A stretch of DNA of 64,000 nucleotides from Eulemur rufifrons (taxonomy: Eukaryota; Chordata; Mammalia; Primates; Lemuridae): contig NC_090989.1 of the NCBI RefSeq assembly GCF_041146395.1, positions 124,309,501 through 124,373,500 on the forward strand, written 5' to 3'. The translations under genes and the position numbers were made by a program. Below are positions 11,049 to 25,651 of the stretch, piece by piece. Numbering within the stretch: the stretch's first letter is position 1; every line of letters starts with the position of its first letter. The notes beneath the pieces are model-generated. The model was not told the origin of the DNA and searched no databases. It was given only the letters and a program-made list of their open reading frames with translations.

Positions 11049-11442
11049 CTTTTTTTTTTTTTTTTTTTTTTTGAGACAGAGTCTCACTTTGTTGCCCAGG
11101 CTAGAGTGAGTGCCGTGGCGTCAGCCTAGCTCACAGCAACCTCAAACTCCTAAGTCTTCCCAGTTGGAATGAGTGTGGGTGTGGGTGTGGGTGTGAGTTC
11201 ACCCTCTGATAGAATGGCGTCCCATCCAGGGTTAGTTTCCACCTTGCACATTGAGCTGCTGGAATAGGCTCCAGCCACCCACAACCCTGAACTGGAATAA
11301 TTGGGTAAATAATTGTCTTACTTATTTTTATTAATCTTTCTTTTTTTTTTTTTTTTTTGTTTTGAGACAGAGTCTCACTTTGTTGCCCAGGCTAGAGTGA
11401 GTGCCGTGGCGTCAGCCTAGCTCACAGCAACCTCAAACTCCT
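10861..11442. repeat. 291-bp tandem duplication including half an Alu
   Basis: The unit at 10861-11151 is repeated at 11152-11442 with almost no difference outside the poly-T length. Each copy holds 191 bp of the old repeat, the poly-T and about 85 bp of the 3' half of a reverse Alu. The junction, aactcct/aagtcttccc, cuts the first Alu copy off mid-element, while the second copy continues into an intact Alu. Confidence 0.95.
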
Positions 11443-11682
11443 GGGCTCAAGCAATCCTCCTGCCTCAGCCTCCCGAGTAGCTGGGACTACAGTCATGCGC
11501 CACTATGCCCGGCTAATTTTTCTATATATATTTTTAGTTGTCCATATAATTTCTTTCTATTTTTAGTAGAGACGGGGTCTCGCTCTTGCTCAGGCTGGTC
11601 TCGAACTCCTGACCTTGAGCGATCCACCCGCCTCGGCCTCCCAGAGTGCTAGGATTACAAGCGTGAGCCACCGCGCCCGGCC
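11341..11682 (-). mobile_element. Alu (strepsirrhine-type), full length
   Basis: Reverse orientation: poly-T, right monomer, the extended linker 'ttgtccatataatttctttc', left monomer, ending ccgcgcccggcc. The TSD taatctttct flanks it (11332-11340 and 11684-11693). Low divergence indicates a fairly young insertion. Confidence 0.95.
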
Positions 11683-11694
11683 CTAATCTTTCTT

Positions 11695-13265
11695 AAATGT
11701 ATGAATACATCACATTTCTTTCAATGTTTAATATTAGAATTGTTTCAGTCTTTATTTAGAAGCTTGGTGACGTTTTTGTGACTAGAAATATGTCATGAGA
11801 ACTTAACTCTTGTTTATATCAATTAGTGTATGGTAAAATTGGTTTCATTATACATTGTTTTGCCTAAAGTCATAGTTTCCACAAACCTATCGATGATGTT
11901 AAGTGAGTACTTACTGTACTCACCAGCACCATCTTCAGTCATTACCTTAGTAATCAAGGAATTTACTTATTTAATTTCTGGACAAGACAGCTAGGAGGCA
12001 TTGTATAACCAACAGGCCTTAGACTAGCTAAGTTAAATTGCCACTGGCCAATATCTTATACCAACTTTGAAAGCTTTGCTGATCATTGGTTGTCACAAAT
12101 AGTTGAAGCTATAGGATGAATTCTATATCCTCTCTACAGGCCACTGGCTGTGTTTGCTTTAATAGCCTAGGCCTCCTCCCTCCATTTAAATGCTTTCTCA
12201 ATTTCACATCAGAAACATTTTCAATCTCTCTTTATCCTGCTGCACACTGGGGTCTGAGTAGAGCTTTAGGAAAGGTTGTGTTTCCTATACCTCTAAAGTG
12301 GCACATTTTTGCACTTAAAAATTTTCTACCCCAACATTTTCTAGAAGTCAGATATTTTTTGCAAAGCTTGCATCTTTGCTTGAACTTGTCCCACGTCCTT
12401 ACAGGCCCCCTGCAGAAATCATCTCTCTCCACTGTGCTTCCTATTGTGAGAATAAATGGGAGAAAAAGGCAAAAAAATAAAAGCCATTATTATAATAAAA
12501 TAGAGAGGGAGATACACAGCACAGTAACAGTCAAAGGCTTTATAAGGATCCTGAAGTTTAGCTGTGAACAATCATGCAAACAGACCACTACTCTCGTTAA
12601 TGATACTACATAAAATACGGAACCCATATCAAGGAGATGGTTTGTTTGTAAGACAGATAATGAAGAAGAGGGAATGACAATTTGGCAATATGATTTGCGA
12701 GATAGGTGATAAAGAAAAGTAATTATAAATTGGCAGGAAAGAGTTTTTGCAACACAAAAAATTGTTAAACTTTTGTATTAGAAAATGTATTACTACAAAG
12801 AAAGATCATGTAGAAAATTAGATTAGAAGCATTAACAGTATGCCTTCAGGGAACTTTATTTTTCCTTTCTTGGTTATAAAAGATAATGTTTGTGTAGCCT
12901 ATAAGATATTTTAAAAAATTGATATTGCCAAATGTCCTATCTTTGGCGGAATTAGAAAAGGGGGTTTGGGAAGAAGCTTTCTACATGTTGGAAACAAATA
13001 AGCTGAAATGAAAATTTGGGGCTTGAACTGGCCCAATCAGCCCCCAATTCAAACAACTGAAAGCAAAACTATTTTCTAAGAAACTGCTACATCAACTAAT
13101 AGGAATATTGGTATTCTAAATGAGCAGTGTCCCAATATGGAATATTTAACAGGAAGCTTACAAACTAAAAATGATGTCAGGCCCTTTGAGGACATTGACG
13201 GGAACTCTCTGTCATATTCCAAATGATAAAAGTATTTTGCCACTAACATGATGATTGATCCTCAA
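11695..13265. other. Intron, nothing recognised
   Basis: No named repeat or exon. A 165-codon open frame (12116-12613, plus) has no splice context, homology or codon pattern that would support coding. Confidence 0.5.
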
Positions 13266-15523
13266 ACATCCATTCCTGGCCACCCCCAGCACCTACATGT
13301 ACCACCTCAGGGACCCAAGGAATGGCCCACTCAGGGCCCACCACTACCACCGTGCTGACTAGGCACCCAAGGCCCAGTCTGCCCAAAGCCCACCACCACT
13401 ACCACTGGCAACCCTGCCTACTCCAGCAGTAGGGCTGCTATACACTCATGTGCGCCGAGGAGCCCAAGGACCAGCCCACTTGGCATCCCCATCCAGCAAA
13501 GCTGCCCCACAGCTTCCACAAACAACCACAGCTTAAGCCACCAAGGAACTCATAATTACCACTAACATTGATTACAGCTGAAGAAATCATATGGAGACTA
13601 CATTAGTGCCCTCACCCAGAACTAAAGCCAAAGCACTCTACTCAACTGACACTGGCATCTATAGGAAAGTCTTTGTCTATGAATGCTACTTCATAAAATT
13701 GGAAGAAGCAACTGTTACACCAAATACACAGGTATAAATGTAGGGAAACAAGAAACATGAAAAAAGCAAGGAAACATGACACTTCCAAAGGAACACAATA
13801 ATTCTTCATAATAAACCTCAAAGAGGAAATGTATGAAATACCTGAAAAGGAATTAAATAATGATCTTAAAGAAACTCAGTGAGATGCAAGAGAACACAGA
13901 TAGACATTACAAGGAAATCAAGAAAACAATTCATGATCTGAATGAGAAATTCAACAAAAAGATATCATAAAAAAAGAACCAAATATCTTAAAACTGAAGA
14001 ATTCAATGAATGAAACAATACAATCAAGACCTTCAACAATAGACTAGATCAAGCTGAAGAAAGGGTTTTTGAACTTGAAGACAAGTCTTTTGAAATAACG
14101 CAGGCAAAAAAAAAAAAATAATGGAACAAATGATATACAAAGCAATCAGAAAATAATTAACAAAATAACAGCAGCAAATCCTCATTTATCAATGATAACT
14201 TTGTGTGTAAGTGGTTTAAATTCCCCAATTAAAAGATATAGACTGACTGAATTGATTTAAAAATTGATTAAAACAAAAACAGACCCAACTGTATGCTACC
14301 TTCAAGAAATTCACTTCATCTGTAAAGACACAAGTAGATTGGAAGTGAAGGAATGGAAAAAGATATTCCACACAAATAGAAACCAAAAGTGTGCAGGAAT
14401 AGGTGTACTTACATCAAACAAAATAAATTTTAAGTCAAAACACACAAAAAGAGACAAAGAAGGTCATTATATAAGGGATCAGTTCAGCAAGAGGACATAG
14501 CAATTGTAAATATCTATTCAGCCAACAACACAAATATGTAAAGCAAATATTATTGGAGCTAAAGAGAGAGATAGACCCCAATACAATAATAGTTGGGAAC
14601 TTCAACACCCCACATTCAGCACTGGACAGGTGATCTAGGCAGAAAATCAACATTGAAACATGGACTTAAACTGCACTATAGAAAAGCAAGGGCAAACCAA
14701 ACCCAAAATTAGTAGAAGTAAAGGAACAATAAAGATTAGAGCAGAAATAAAATTGAAACAAAAGAAAAACAGTACAAAAGATCAATAAAATGAAAAGCTG
14801 TGGTTTTTTGAAAAAAACAAAATTGACAAAACATTAGCTATGCTGAGGAAAAAAATAAAGAAGACCCAAATAAATAAAATAGGAAACAAAAAAGAGGAAT
14901 TATAACTGATATCAAGAAATACAAAGGTTCACAGCATATGAACAACTATATGCCAACAAGTTGGAAAAGCTAGAGGGAATGGATAAATTTCTGGACACAT
15001 ATAACCTAGGAAATGGGTACCAGAAATAAATAGAAAACCCAAACAGACCAATAATGAGTAGCAAGAGTGATTCAGTAATAAAAGTCTCCCAACAAAGAAA
15101 AGCCCAAAAATGGATTGTTTTACTGCTGCATTTTACCAAACTTTTAAAGAGGAACTAACACTAATTCCTCTAAAACTATTCCAAAAAATTGAAGAGGAAG
15201 GAGTAGGGTACTCTTTCTAATTCATTATATGCAGCCAGCATACCCCAATACCAGAACCAGATGAGGCCACAACACAGAAAGAAAACTACAGACCCATATC
15301 CCAGATGAACATAGATGTAAAAACCCTCAACAATATAGTAGCCACCAAATCCAACAGCACATCATAAAGACAATACACCATGATCTAGTGGGATTTATCC
15401 CAGGGATACAAGTATGGTTCAACATTTACAAATCAATAAATATGATTAGCCACATTGACAGAATAAAGGACAAAACCGTATGATCATCTCAATAGATGCA
15501 GAAAAAGCATTTGATAAAATTCA

Positions 15524-15917
<394 letters not shown>

Positions 15918-18061
15918 AAGGAAGATATCTCAATACAATAAAGGCATATATAATCAGCCCACAGCTATTATATATTTATATATTTCCCCATAATGAGTGG
16001 GGAAAAGATGAAAACTGAAAGCTTTTCCTCTAGGAACCAAAATAAAACAGGGATACCCACTTTTACCACTCTTATTCAACATAGTGCTGAAAGTCCTAGC
16101 CAGAGCAATTAGATAAGAGAAAGAAATAAAGAACATCTGAACTGGAAAAGAGGAACTCAAATTGTCCCTCTTTGTGGATGACATCTTATATATAGAAAAA
16201 TCTAAATACTCCACCAAAAAAATTTTAGAACTGATAAATGAATTCAGTAACATTGCAGGATACACAATCAACATACAAAAATCAGTAGCATTTCTATACA
16301 CCAATAATGAGTTAGCTGAAAAAGAAATCAAGAAAGTAATCTCATTTACAATAGCTATAAAAATATCTTGGAATTAATTTAACCAAAAAGATGAAAGATT
16401 TCTACAATGAAATCTACAAACACTGATGAAAGAAATCATAGAGGACACCCCCAAATGGAAAGATATTCCATGCTCATAGACTGAAGGAATTAATATTGTT
16501 AAAATGACCATATATCCCAAAGCAATCTACATATTCAATGCAATTTCAATCAAAATACCAATAACATTCTTCACAGAAATTGAAAAAAAATCTTAAAATT
16601 TTTATGAAACCACAAAAGACCCCAAGTAGCAAAGCAATCTTGAGCAAAAAGAACATAGCCGGAAGCATCACTCTAGCTGGCTTAAAAATATACTACAAGG
16701 CAATCATAGCCCAAACAGCATGGTATTGGTCTAAAAACAGACACATAGATCAATGAAATAGAGTATAGAATCCAGAAATGAATCCACATGTTTATAGGCA
16801 ACTGATTTGCAACAAAGTAGCCAAGAACATACACTGGGGAAAGAACACCTTCTTCAGTGTGGTGCTGGGAAAATTGGATATCCATATGAAGAAGAATAAA
16901 ATTAGACCCTATCTCTCACCATATCTAAAAACAAACTCAAAATGGATTAAAGACTTTAATGTAAAACTCAAAACTATGAGACTACTAGAAGAAAACTTAG
17001 GGAAAATGCTTCAGGACATTGGTCTAGGCAAATATTTTATGGGTAAGACTTCAAAAGTACAGGCAACAGAAACAAAAACAGACAAATGGGACTAACCAAA
17101 CTAAAAAGTTTCTGCACGGCAAAGAAAATAATCAACAGAGTGAAGAGACAATCTGTAGAATGGGAGAACATATTTACAAATTATTTACCTGACAAAATAT
17201 CCAGAAAATATAAGGAATTCAAATACCTTAAGAGCTCAAAAAACAACTAAAAAAATCTCCAAATAATCTCATTGAAAAATGCGCAAAGGATCTGAACAGA
17301 CATTTGTCAAAAGAAGACATACAAATGGCCAAGTATGTGAAAAAATGTTCAACATCACCAATCATTAGGGAAATGTAACTCAAAACCACAATAAGATATC
17401 ATCTCACCCCAGTTAGAATGGCTATTATCAAAAAGACAAAAAATAACTAATGCTGGTAAGCATGCAGAGAAAAGAGAACTCATACAATGTTTGTGGGAAT
17501 GTAAATTAGTATAGCCATTATGGAAAATGGTATGGAGGTTCCTCAAAAAACTAAAAATAGAACTACCATAGGATCCAGCAATCCCATTACTGGGTGTATA
17601 TCCAAAAGAAAGGAAATCAGTACGTTGAAGAGATATCTGTACTCCCCATGCTTATTGCAGCACTATTCACAATAGCCAAGATATAAAATCAACCTAAATG
17701 TCCATCAACAGATGAATGAATAAAGAAAATGTACCATATATACACAATGGAATACTATTCAACAGTAAAAAAGGATGAAATCCTGTCATTTATAGCAACA
17801 TGAATGAACTTGGAGGACATTATGTTAAGTGAAATAAGTTAGGCATAGAAAGATAAATACCACATGATCTCACTCATATGTGGGAGATTAAAAAGGTGAG
17901 CTTATAGAAGTAAAGGGTAGAATAGTGGTTACTAGAGGCTAGAAAGGCTAGGAGGAAGAGGGATAGAAAAAGGTTGTTTAACAGATAAAAATTATAGATA
18001 GGAATAACAAGTTCTAGTGTTTTATAGCACTGTAGAATACAGATAGTTAACAATAATGTTT

Positions 18062-18348
18062 TTTATGAGACAGGATCTCACTCTGTTGTCCAGGCTAGAG
18101 TGCTGTGGTATCATCATAGCTCATTGCAATCTCAAATTCCTGGGCTCAAGCAATCCTCCTGCCTCAGCCTCCTGAGTGGCTGGGACTACAGGAGCTCACT
18201 ACCATGACCGGCTAATTTTTAAATTTTTTGTAGAGACAGGGTCTTGCTATGTTGCTCAGCCTGGTCTCAAACTCCTGGGCTCAAGCGATCCTCCTGCCTC
18301 AGCCTCCTAAAGTGCTAGGATTACAGGCATAAGCCACCACATCCAGCC
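18062..18348 (-). mobile_element. Old Alu (AluJ-like) inside the L1 3' UTR
   Basis: Reverse dimeric Alu without the strepsirrhine linker extension and with many CpG decays. TSD aacaataat on both sides. Its lack of the lineage-specific linker makes it older than the other Alus here. Confidence 0.9.
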
Positions 18349-18579
18349 AACAATAATTGATTGTATATTTTCAAGTAGCTAGAAGAGAGGATTTTAAATA
18401 TTCCCAACACAAAGAAATGATAATATTTTTAGGTGATGAATGTACTAATTACTCTGATTTGATCATTACACATTGTATACATGTATCAAAACGTCATTCT
18501 GTATCCCATAAATATGAACAATTATTATGTCAACTAAAATAAAAGGAAAAAAATCTTTCTCTTCCAGAATCATTAGCAT

Positions 18580-18765
18580 AAATATTTCTCAAAGTGTGAC
18601 CCCCACTACCAGCAGCATCAGCATCACCTGGGAACTTAATAGAAATGCAAATTCTCACACCCCACTTTGGACCTACTAAATCAGAAATTCTGGGAGTTGG
18701 ACCCAGCAATCTGTGATTTAATAAGACTTCCCAATGCTCTGAATGCTTGGAAGTGCTGTAGCTTT
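18580..18765 (-). mobile_element. MER5A-type hAT transposon relic
   Basis: 'ctcaaagtgtgacccccact', 'agcatcacctgggaactt' and 'agaaatgcaaattct' match a MER5A copy in reverse. The ends are eroded. Confidence 0.75.
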
Positions 18766-18854
18766 TTACCCTCCTTCCACCCTTTCCCAGGGAAAAGCCA
18801 ATACAAAGGATGGCAAAGTAGTGATGAGAAGAAGCCAAGTCCTTTAATATATAA

Positions 18855-18970
18855 TTAAGCTTGCAAAAAATCCACTCTGGGGCCTCTGCTACCACTGGAC
18901 TTCCTTTAATGTGAGATAAACAAATTTCATTTTCTGTTACTTGCAACTAGAAGCATCCTAACTGATAGAT
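18855..18970 (+). repeat. MaLR-type LTR 3' fragment
   Basis: The string 'atgtgagataaacaaatttc' and the ending 'gcatcctaactgatag' resemble the 3' end of MLT1-class LTRs. Only the tail is recognisable. Confidence 0.5.
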
Positions 18971-21000
18971 TAAATGAGAAAAAAAAAACCAGTTTACTTT
19001 AGATTAATAGGTTAAAATGTTGGTTGATGCTTTGGCTGTTCCTATAAAAGTTAAGAGTTCAATACAATATGACACATTCAAATGAAAAAATGTAAAGTCA
19101 ATTTCTTAAAAATGCTAAAGGCCACGTTAATGGGAAGTTACAGAACGTCAAAGAAACTGAACAAGAGAATGTGTGTTTTTTTAAGAAATTTCCACATTAG
19201 CAGATAAAGTAAAATATTGGCTATTGAGTTCAGAAGTTCTGTTGACGAGTTTTTCTTATTTCTAATTAGGAACATTTTAAAATTATATAACTGTACTTTA
19301 TCTTGAAAATTAATGAGCTTTTAGAATTTTTACTTATGTACTTACGGCACTAGGGTTTTTTTTTTTAACTAATGATTAGAGAACTACTATAGAACTGCTA
19401 AACTCTACTATAGAACTGCTAAAATTAAATTGTTTACACCTTTCCCAGTATCTTTTTCCCAATAAATTTGGCAAAGGTATTTATTATTTTGTGGCTTGCA
19501 CATCAAGTTGTGTCTATTATCTAATTTAGAGTAGTTAAGAAGCTATGACATTTGGGTTTTAAAAAAAAACCTTCAGGTATTTTTCCCTAGTTTAAGTGAC
19601 CAAACTGCTCATTTTAACCCTAGTAAAGTGTAAAAGTGCTTGGAAAGGTAAAGATGTCAACATTGCACATTTAATTGCACATTTAATTAAACATTTAAAT
19701 TACTGTTAGGGAAATTAGAATCAATTTTCACTAAACAGATACCAAAACTACACATTTGTTTTGGACTTTCCAAAGTATATAATTAAATTTAATCCTCACA
19801 GCCCTGCCAGGTAAGCAAACTAGATTGCATTCATTGCTTTTTATAGGTGATAAATCTGAGAATCACACACAGGAAGCTCCCTGCACAAGAATTTCTCACT
19901 ATTCAATGTCAAAGTCAAGAGTAAAATACCCATCTTGGCTTGGACATCCACCCATCCCTTAATGTTTCTACAATGCCCTATTTGAGAATATGTAAGAAGC
20001 TTCCCTGTTCACTGAATTACCTTTTGTAGTTTATCATTTTGTTTTGTTAAATTCTTGCCTCTTTCAACTTAATGTGGCCCTTTGCAACCTTGATAGTGAC
20101 TAATTCCTGGGTCTAGGATATCTGCCCCATTGCTCATTTGGTGACATTCGAGATTGTATTAATTAATAAGGTAATTGTCTTTCTTTGTCATTCTTGGTCA
20201 CTGTCTACATCTATTCACTTGTTCTGATTCAACCTTCAACATCATTACTGGGGAAATCATGCTCCGAGCTGTTCTAGAATCCCCAGGATTTCTCTTCTCC
20301 AAGTTGAAAAGTACTGTTAAAATGGGAGGATAATTTGATGAATGAATAAATAGTCACAGACAGGCATTTTCAAGAGATTATTCAATAGGTAACTGAGACA
20401 TGTTCATTAACATGCTCTATTGAAAAAATCAACAGAATACATACTAAACATATGTCCTAGGATCTAAAAGCCACTAAGCAGTGTTAGGAATACTGATTTC
20501 ATCATTCCATTTAAATTTTTTTTATTCTAAGTCTTTATAATTATATTTAAATATCAACCAGGGTAGGGGCTAGGGAAAAATTGAGGGTTTTTTTTGTTTT
20601 GTTTTGTTTTTTAATATTAATATTAATACTTTATGATGGCTTTATGTTGTATGGAGGACATAACTATTATGCCTTTTTTATAATCTACAATTTAAATCAA
20701 TAATTAAAATTCTCAGTTGCCACATCAGTTTAATCAGCTATAAAAGAAGGATTTAAATAGATAAGAACATATTTTAAATTATATTCTTAGGGCAAAGACA
20801 TTGCTTAAAGATTTCTTGCATTACTAAGCATTCTGTACTAGGCATGGGCCAAGGTGATTGAAAATGGTCAATTAAGAACTTGTGAAGCTGTAAATCTCAT
20901 TACTATTCTTCTGGCTTTAACAATGACTGTCTATGTTCTAAATGGCATGCATGCTATTCTTGAAAATATATGGATTTTGAAAATATGCATCATCAAATAA
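18971..21000. other. Intron with one MIR-like fragment
   Basis: Mostly unique AT-rich sequence. A weak reverse MIR-like core lies at about 19785-19930 ('taatcctcacagccctgcc', 'ggtgataaatctgagaatc'). Two adjacent copies of 'actatagaactgcta' lie near 19385-19422. Confidence 0.5.
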
Positions 21001-21004
21001 TCTG

Positions 21005-21180
21005 CATCAGTGGTTTTCAAAGTGTGGTCTCTACCATTTGGGAATTTTTAAGAAATGCAAATACTTGGGCCCTCCTCCGGCCCTACTGAATTAGCAACTC
21101 TGGAAGTGGGTCCCAGCAGTCTATGTTTTAACTAGTCCTTCAGGTAATTCCAATTTGTGCTAAAGTTTAAACGCTGATTT
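21005..21180 (-). mobile_element. MER5A-type hAT transposon relic
   Basis: 'cagtggttttcaaagtgtgg' opens it, followed by 'aagaaatgcaaatacttgggcc' and a closing 'ttaaacgctgatt'-like end. It lies about 80 bp from the Tigger1 element. Confidence 0.75.
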
Positions 21181-21260
21181 ACAAGAAGCGTAAAATTTTC
21201 ATCTAAAAATACTTTGATCATGCTCATAGTCCTCAATTCTAAAAAACAGAGTGAGTGTGT

Positions 21261-23028
21261 ATAGGTATACCTTGGAGATATTCTGGGCTTGGTTCCGGAC
21301 CATCACAATGAAGCAAATATTGCAATAAAGTGAGTGACACAATTTTTTTCCTAGTGCATTTAAAAGTTAGGAGTACAATATACTGTAATCCATTAAGTAT
21401 GCAAAAGCATGTCTAAAAATGTACATATCTTAGTTAAAAAAATACTTTATTGCTAAAAAATGCTAATGATCATCTGAGCCTTCAGTGAGTCATAATTTTT
21501 TGCTGCTAGAGAGTCTTGCCTCGGTGTGGATAGCTGCTGACTGATCAGGGTGGTAGTTGCTAAAGCTTGGAGTGACTGTGCCAGTTTCTGAAAATAAGAA
21601 AATAATGAAGTTTATAGCATCGATTGATGCTTCTTTTCACAAAAGATTTCTCTGTAACATGTAATGCTATTTGATGGGATTTTACTCAAAAAACTTCCAA
21701 AACTGAAGTCTCTGCCACTGCTTTATAATTAATTAAGTTTATGTAATGTTCTAAATCCTTTGTTATCATTTCAACAGTATTCACAGCATCTTCACCAGAG
21801 GTAGATTCCATCGCAAGAAACTACTTTCTTTGCTTATCCATAAGAAGCAACTCCTCATCTGTTCAAGATTTATCGTAAGATTGCAACAATTCAGTCACAT
21901 CTTCACACTCTACATCTAATTCTCTTGCTATTTCCACCACATCTACAGTTACTTCCTCCACTGAAGTCTGAGTGTCAGCCTGTCCTTTGAAGCTTCGACT
22001 TCTCCTCTCCTGCCATAAAAGTCCTAGATGGCAGCTTTTTCCAGTAGAAGGTTGTTTTGTCTACATTAAAAATCTGTTGTTTAGTGTAGTCACCTTCATC
22101 AATGATCTTAGCTAGATCTTCTGTATAATTTGCTGCAGCTTCTACATTAGCAATTCCTGCTTCACTTTGTACTTTTATGATGTGGAGATGCCTTCCTTAA
22201 ATCTCATGAATCAATCTCTGCTAGCTTCTAGCTTCTCTTTTGCAGCTTTCTAGCCTCTCTCAGCCTTCATAGAATTAAAAAGAGTTAGGGCCTTGCTCTG
22301 GATTAGGCTTTGGTTTGAGAGAATGTTGTGGCTGATGTGATCTTCTATCCATATCCATGAAAACTTTCTTCGTATCAGCAATAAGGAGATATAGCTTTCT
22401 TACCATTTGTATGTTCACCAATGTAGCACTTTTACTTTCCTTCAAGAACTTTTCCTTTGCATTCACAACTTGACTAATTGCTGTAAGGGGCCCAGCTTTT
22501 GGCCTATCTTGGTTTTCAACATGCCTTCCCCACTAAGCTTAATGATGTCTAGCTTTTGGTTAAGCTTGTGAGAAACATGTGACTCTTCCTTTCACTTGAA
22601 CACTTAGAGGCCATTGTGGGCTTATTAATTAGCCTAATTTCAACATTGTTGTGTCACAGGGAATAGGGAGGCCCATGGAGAGGGAGAGAGACAGGGAAGG
22701 GCCAGTCAGTGGAGCAGTCAGAACACACACATTATGCATTCAGTTCATTGTTTTATATGGGCACAGTTTGTGGCACCTCAAAACAATTACTGTAGTTACA
22801 TTGCTGATCACTGGTCACAGATCACCGTAATAGGTATAATAATAATGAAAAATTTGAATTTCAAATATTGCAAGAATTACCAAAATGTGCCACAGAGACA
22901 TGAAGTTAGCTTTTGGAAAAAATGGTGCCAATGATTGCCACAAACCTTCAATTTCTAAAAAGCACAGTATCTATGAAGCACAGGTGTGTGTGTGTGTGTA
23001 TGCAAAGCTCAATAAAATGAAGTATATA
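21261..23028 (-). pseudogene. Tigger1 DNA transposon, internally deleted, with decayed transposase
   Basis: The left end reads taggtataccttggag and the right end caataaaatgaagtata, as imperfect inverted repeats next to TA. In between, the order follows the pogo-like Tigger1 transposase gene on the minus strand, including an open remnant at 22275-22466. The known element is about 2.4 kb; here the text jumps near 21965-21975 from the C-terminal part to a mid-gene segment. This implies a loss of several hundred bases covering much of the DDE catalytic domain. The product was a cut-and-paste transposase with CENP-B-like DNA-binding; no copy here could be active. Confidence 0.9.
22983..23001. repeat. 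(TG)n run within the Tigger1 end
   Basis: A short alternating tg tract replaces part of the expected subterminal sequence. Confidence 0.8.
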
Positions 23029-23129
23029 GATCAGAATTTTAAACCTGCTCCAGCAGTCTTAAATTATATAGGACTTTGAACTTCTTTGAGTAGATACTAT
23101 TGGTCTAAAACCAGTTATTTTAAAACATG

Positions 23130-23506
<377 letters not shown>

Positions 23507-24127
23507 TTAAGTAATTGAGAGTATCACATTAGCATAATTATGGTTTGGGTGAATAAGAATAAAAATTAGAGAGCAATTCAGTGTTAATTGTACTGCACTT
23601 GTAATCATAGCTATGCAGTTAGTCTTTGTTTTCTTATTCCAGGTCAGGACCTTTGAAACAATGCTTCTTTGACCAGGTACATTAGGCTCTAGCAGCACCA
23701 GTCAGATGAAAAAAGAGGAGGGGAAAGCTTCACAAAGTAATGAGAAAAATGCCATTCTTTTTAAACAGTGTGTTCCTCAGAGAAACAGTTTTATCTTTGC
23801 AAAAGAATAAGCTGTATAACATTTCAGAAGCTATAACAATTTTTTTAAGTACACTATACACAAATTTTATGTTGGGGACAGAGAAAAGGGGTATTTTTTT
23901 ATACTAGTGAAAGAGCTCTATACTATTTAATCACTTTAAACAAACTTATCTACTCATTGTATAAGTCTAGAATGCTTCTATAATTTGCTTTATTTATTTT
24001 CAGATGTACTTATAAGCCTTGATCTAGTTAACTGGTAAATATGGGCAATACAAGTAATGATCCAGGACACAATTGTAAGCACTATGTACATTTAAGGACA
24101 GTTACGCACAGATATAACAAAGAAGGA

Positions 24128-24458
24128 GGCCGGGTGCGCTGGCTCATGCCTGTAATCCTAGCACTTTAGGAGGCCGAGGCGGGAGGATCATTTGAGCTCA
24201 GGAGTTTGAGACCAGCCTGAGCAACAGTGAGACCCCCGTCTCTACTAAAAAAATAGAAATAAATAAGCTGGACAACTAAAAATATATAGCAAAAATTAGC
24301 CAGGCATGTGGCACATGCCTTTAGTCCCAGCTACTCGGGAGGCTGAGGCAGTAGGATTGCTTGAGCCCAGGAGTTTGAGGTTGCAGTGAGCTGGGCTGGC
24401 CACGGCACTCTAGCCCGGGCAACAGAGTGAGACTGTATCTCAAAAAAGAAAAAGAAAA
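24128..24458 (+). mobile_element. Alu (strepsirrhine-type)
   Basis: Forward orientation with an A-rich tail carrying g interruptions. TSD aacaaagaagga at both sides (3' copy 24459-24470). A few small deletions, e.g. 'gctgggctggccacggc', mark it as older than its neighbours. Confidence 0.95.
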
Positions 24459-24474
24459 AACAAAGAAGGAGGAT

Positions 24475-25650
24475 TCTAGAGCTTCTGCTAAGAGGACAAT
24501 AAACATAAAAAAAGTGGACATTTCAATACATTATCAATGAGCAAAATTTAGCCAAAAAAGTCAACATAATCTTTTTCCAAAGTATCAGACAGTTACAGGA
24601 GCTATGTTATAATTGCAAATAATGTATGAATTTGCAAAGGCTTGATTACATCTTAATTAATTTTTAAATACTTTCTTTAGTGCTGTTTTAATTTTTCTAC
24701 TGTGTGGTCTTTAACAGCAACGATTTGCTCTTTCTCTCTGTTTGTGATAACTGGCCTGCTTGGAAGAATAGTAAATGGTGTGTTTCATATTAATTAGGCT
24801 AATATAGGAGTATGGAGATCTATTTGTATTTGCAAATAATCTCTTTGCAAATAATTCTTTTTTGAATATAAATGAAGGCAGAGGAGACAGGGGCCTTTGA
24901 ATTTTAGCAGTACCAGAACATCTTCATCTCCATCATATTATTAACAAAATACACTGAAAGATCATCCTCTGCTTCATTCAGTGAGGTTGAAAGCTGAATA
25001 CAACATCAGCTTTTTGAAGCGCCCTATGGCATGGACTCTTGTATGTTATCATGTAACGCCATTTTTTGTTATACTCTTCCTCCAGAGTTTGGTTTTCCTG
25101 GAAGCCAACAAAGCTTACACTTCAGGGCCCCTCACTAGCAGAAGCTCCTTTCAAAGTCCTGAGAGAGAGTCTAGCAATATTTTCATGGTCTTATGTTTTG
25201 GTAAAATTTGCAAAAGATATTTTAAATGCAGTTGATTTTAGAATACTCTTTTTGCTGATTCTCCCTCCTTCACCATTCTCTTCCTATCAGGTAGCACTGA
25301 AGTGGCCATAGGTATATTTTGGATCTGGCTCAAAGGAAATTGAGATGGAGTTACATTTAGATTTTATTTCAATTTAGTGGGTTATATAAATGTGGTTTGT
25401 AGTCACGTGTGCATATGGTTAATTTATTGCTAACTGTCCTGGTGGAGAAATGATATCCAAGAATATCCCCACTACCTATACTAAATCACTGGGCCTGCAA
25501 TCTTGATATAAATGTGTACCATGGTGCCCAGCACCGAAAGTTTGTGGGTAGTGAGGAGTAAAAATAAAATCCTAAGTCCCCCAACCAACTGAACAGAGCC
25601 TCTCTTGGCCAAGGGTACCTCAGAGAAACCTTAAAACTGAGTTCCTGGCC
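24475..25650. other. Intron, nothing recognised
   Basis: No named repeat. Overlapping open frames of 81-84 codons at 24981-25311 lack any supporting context. Confidence 0.5.
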
Positions 25651-25651
25651 A

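Noticed and set aside
16162..16377. LFVDDILYI reverse-transcriptase motif as a domesticated gene
   Set aside because: It sits in a decayed L1 with stops and indels on both sides and an Alu insertion upstream.
22275..22466. Independent small gene with Lys-rich product
   Set aside because: It is the surviving open piece of the Tigger1 transposase.
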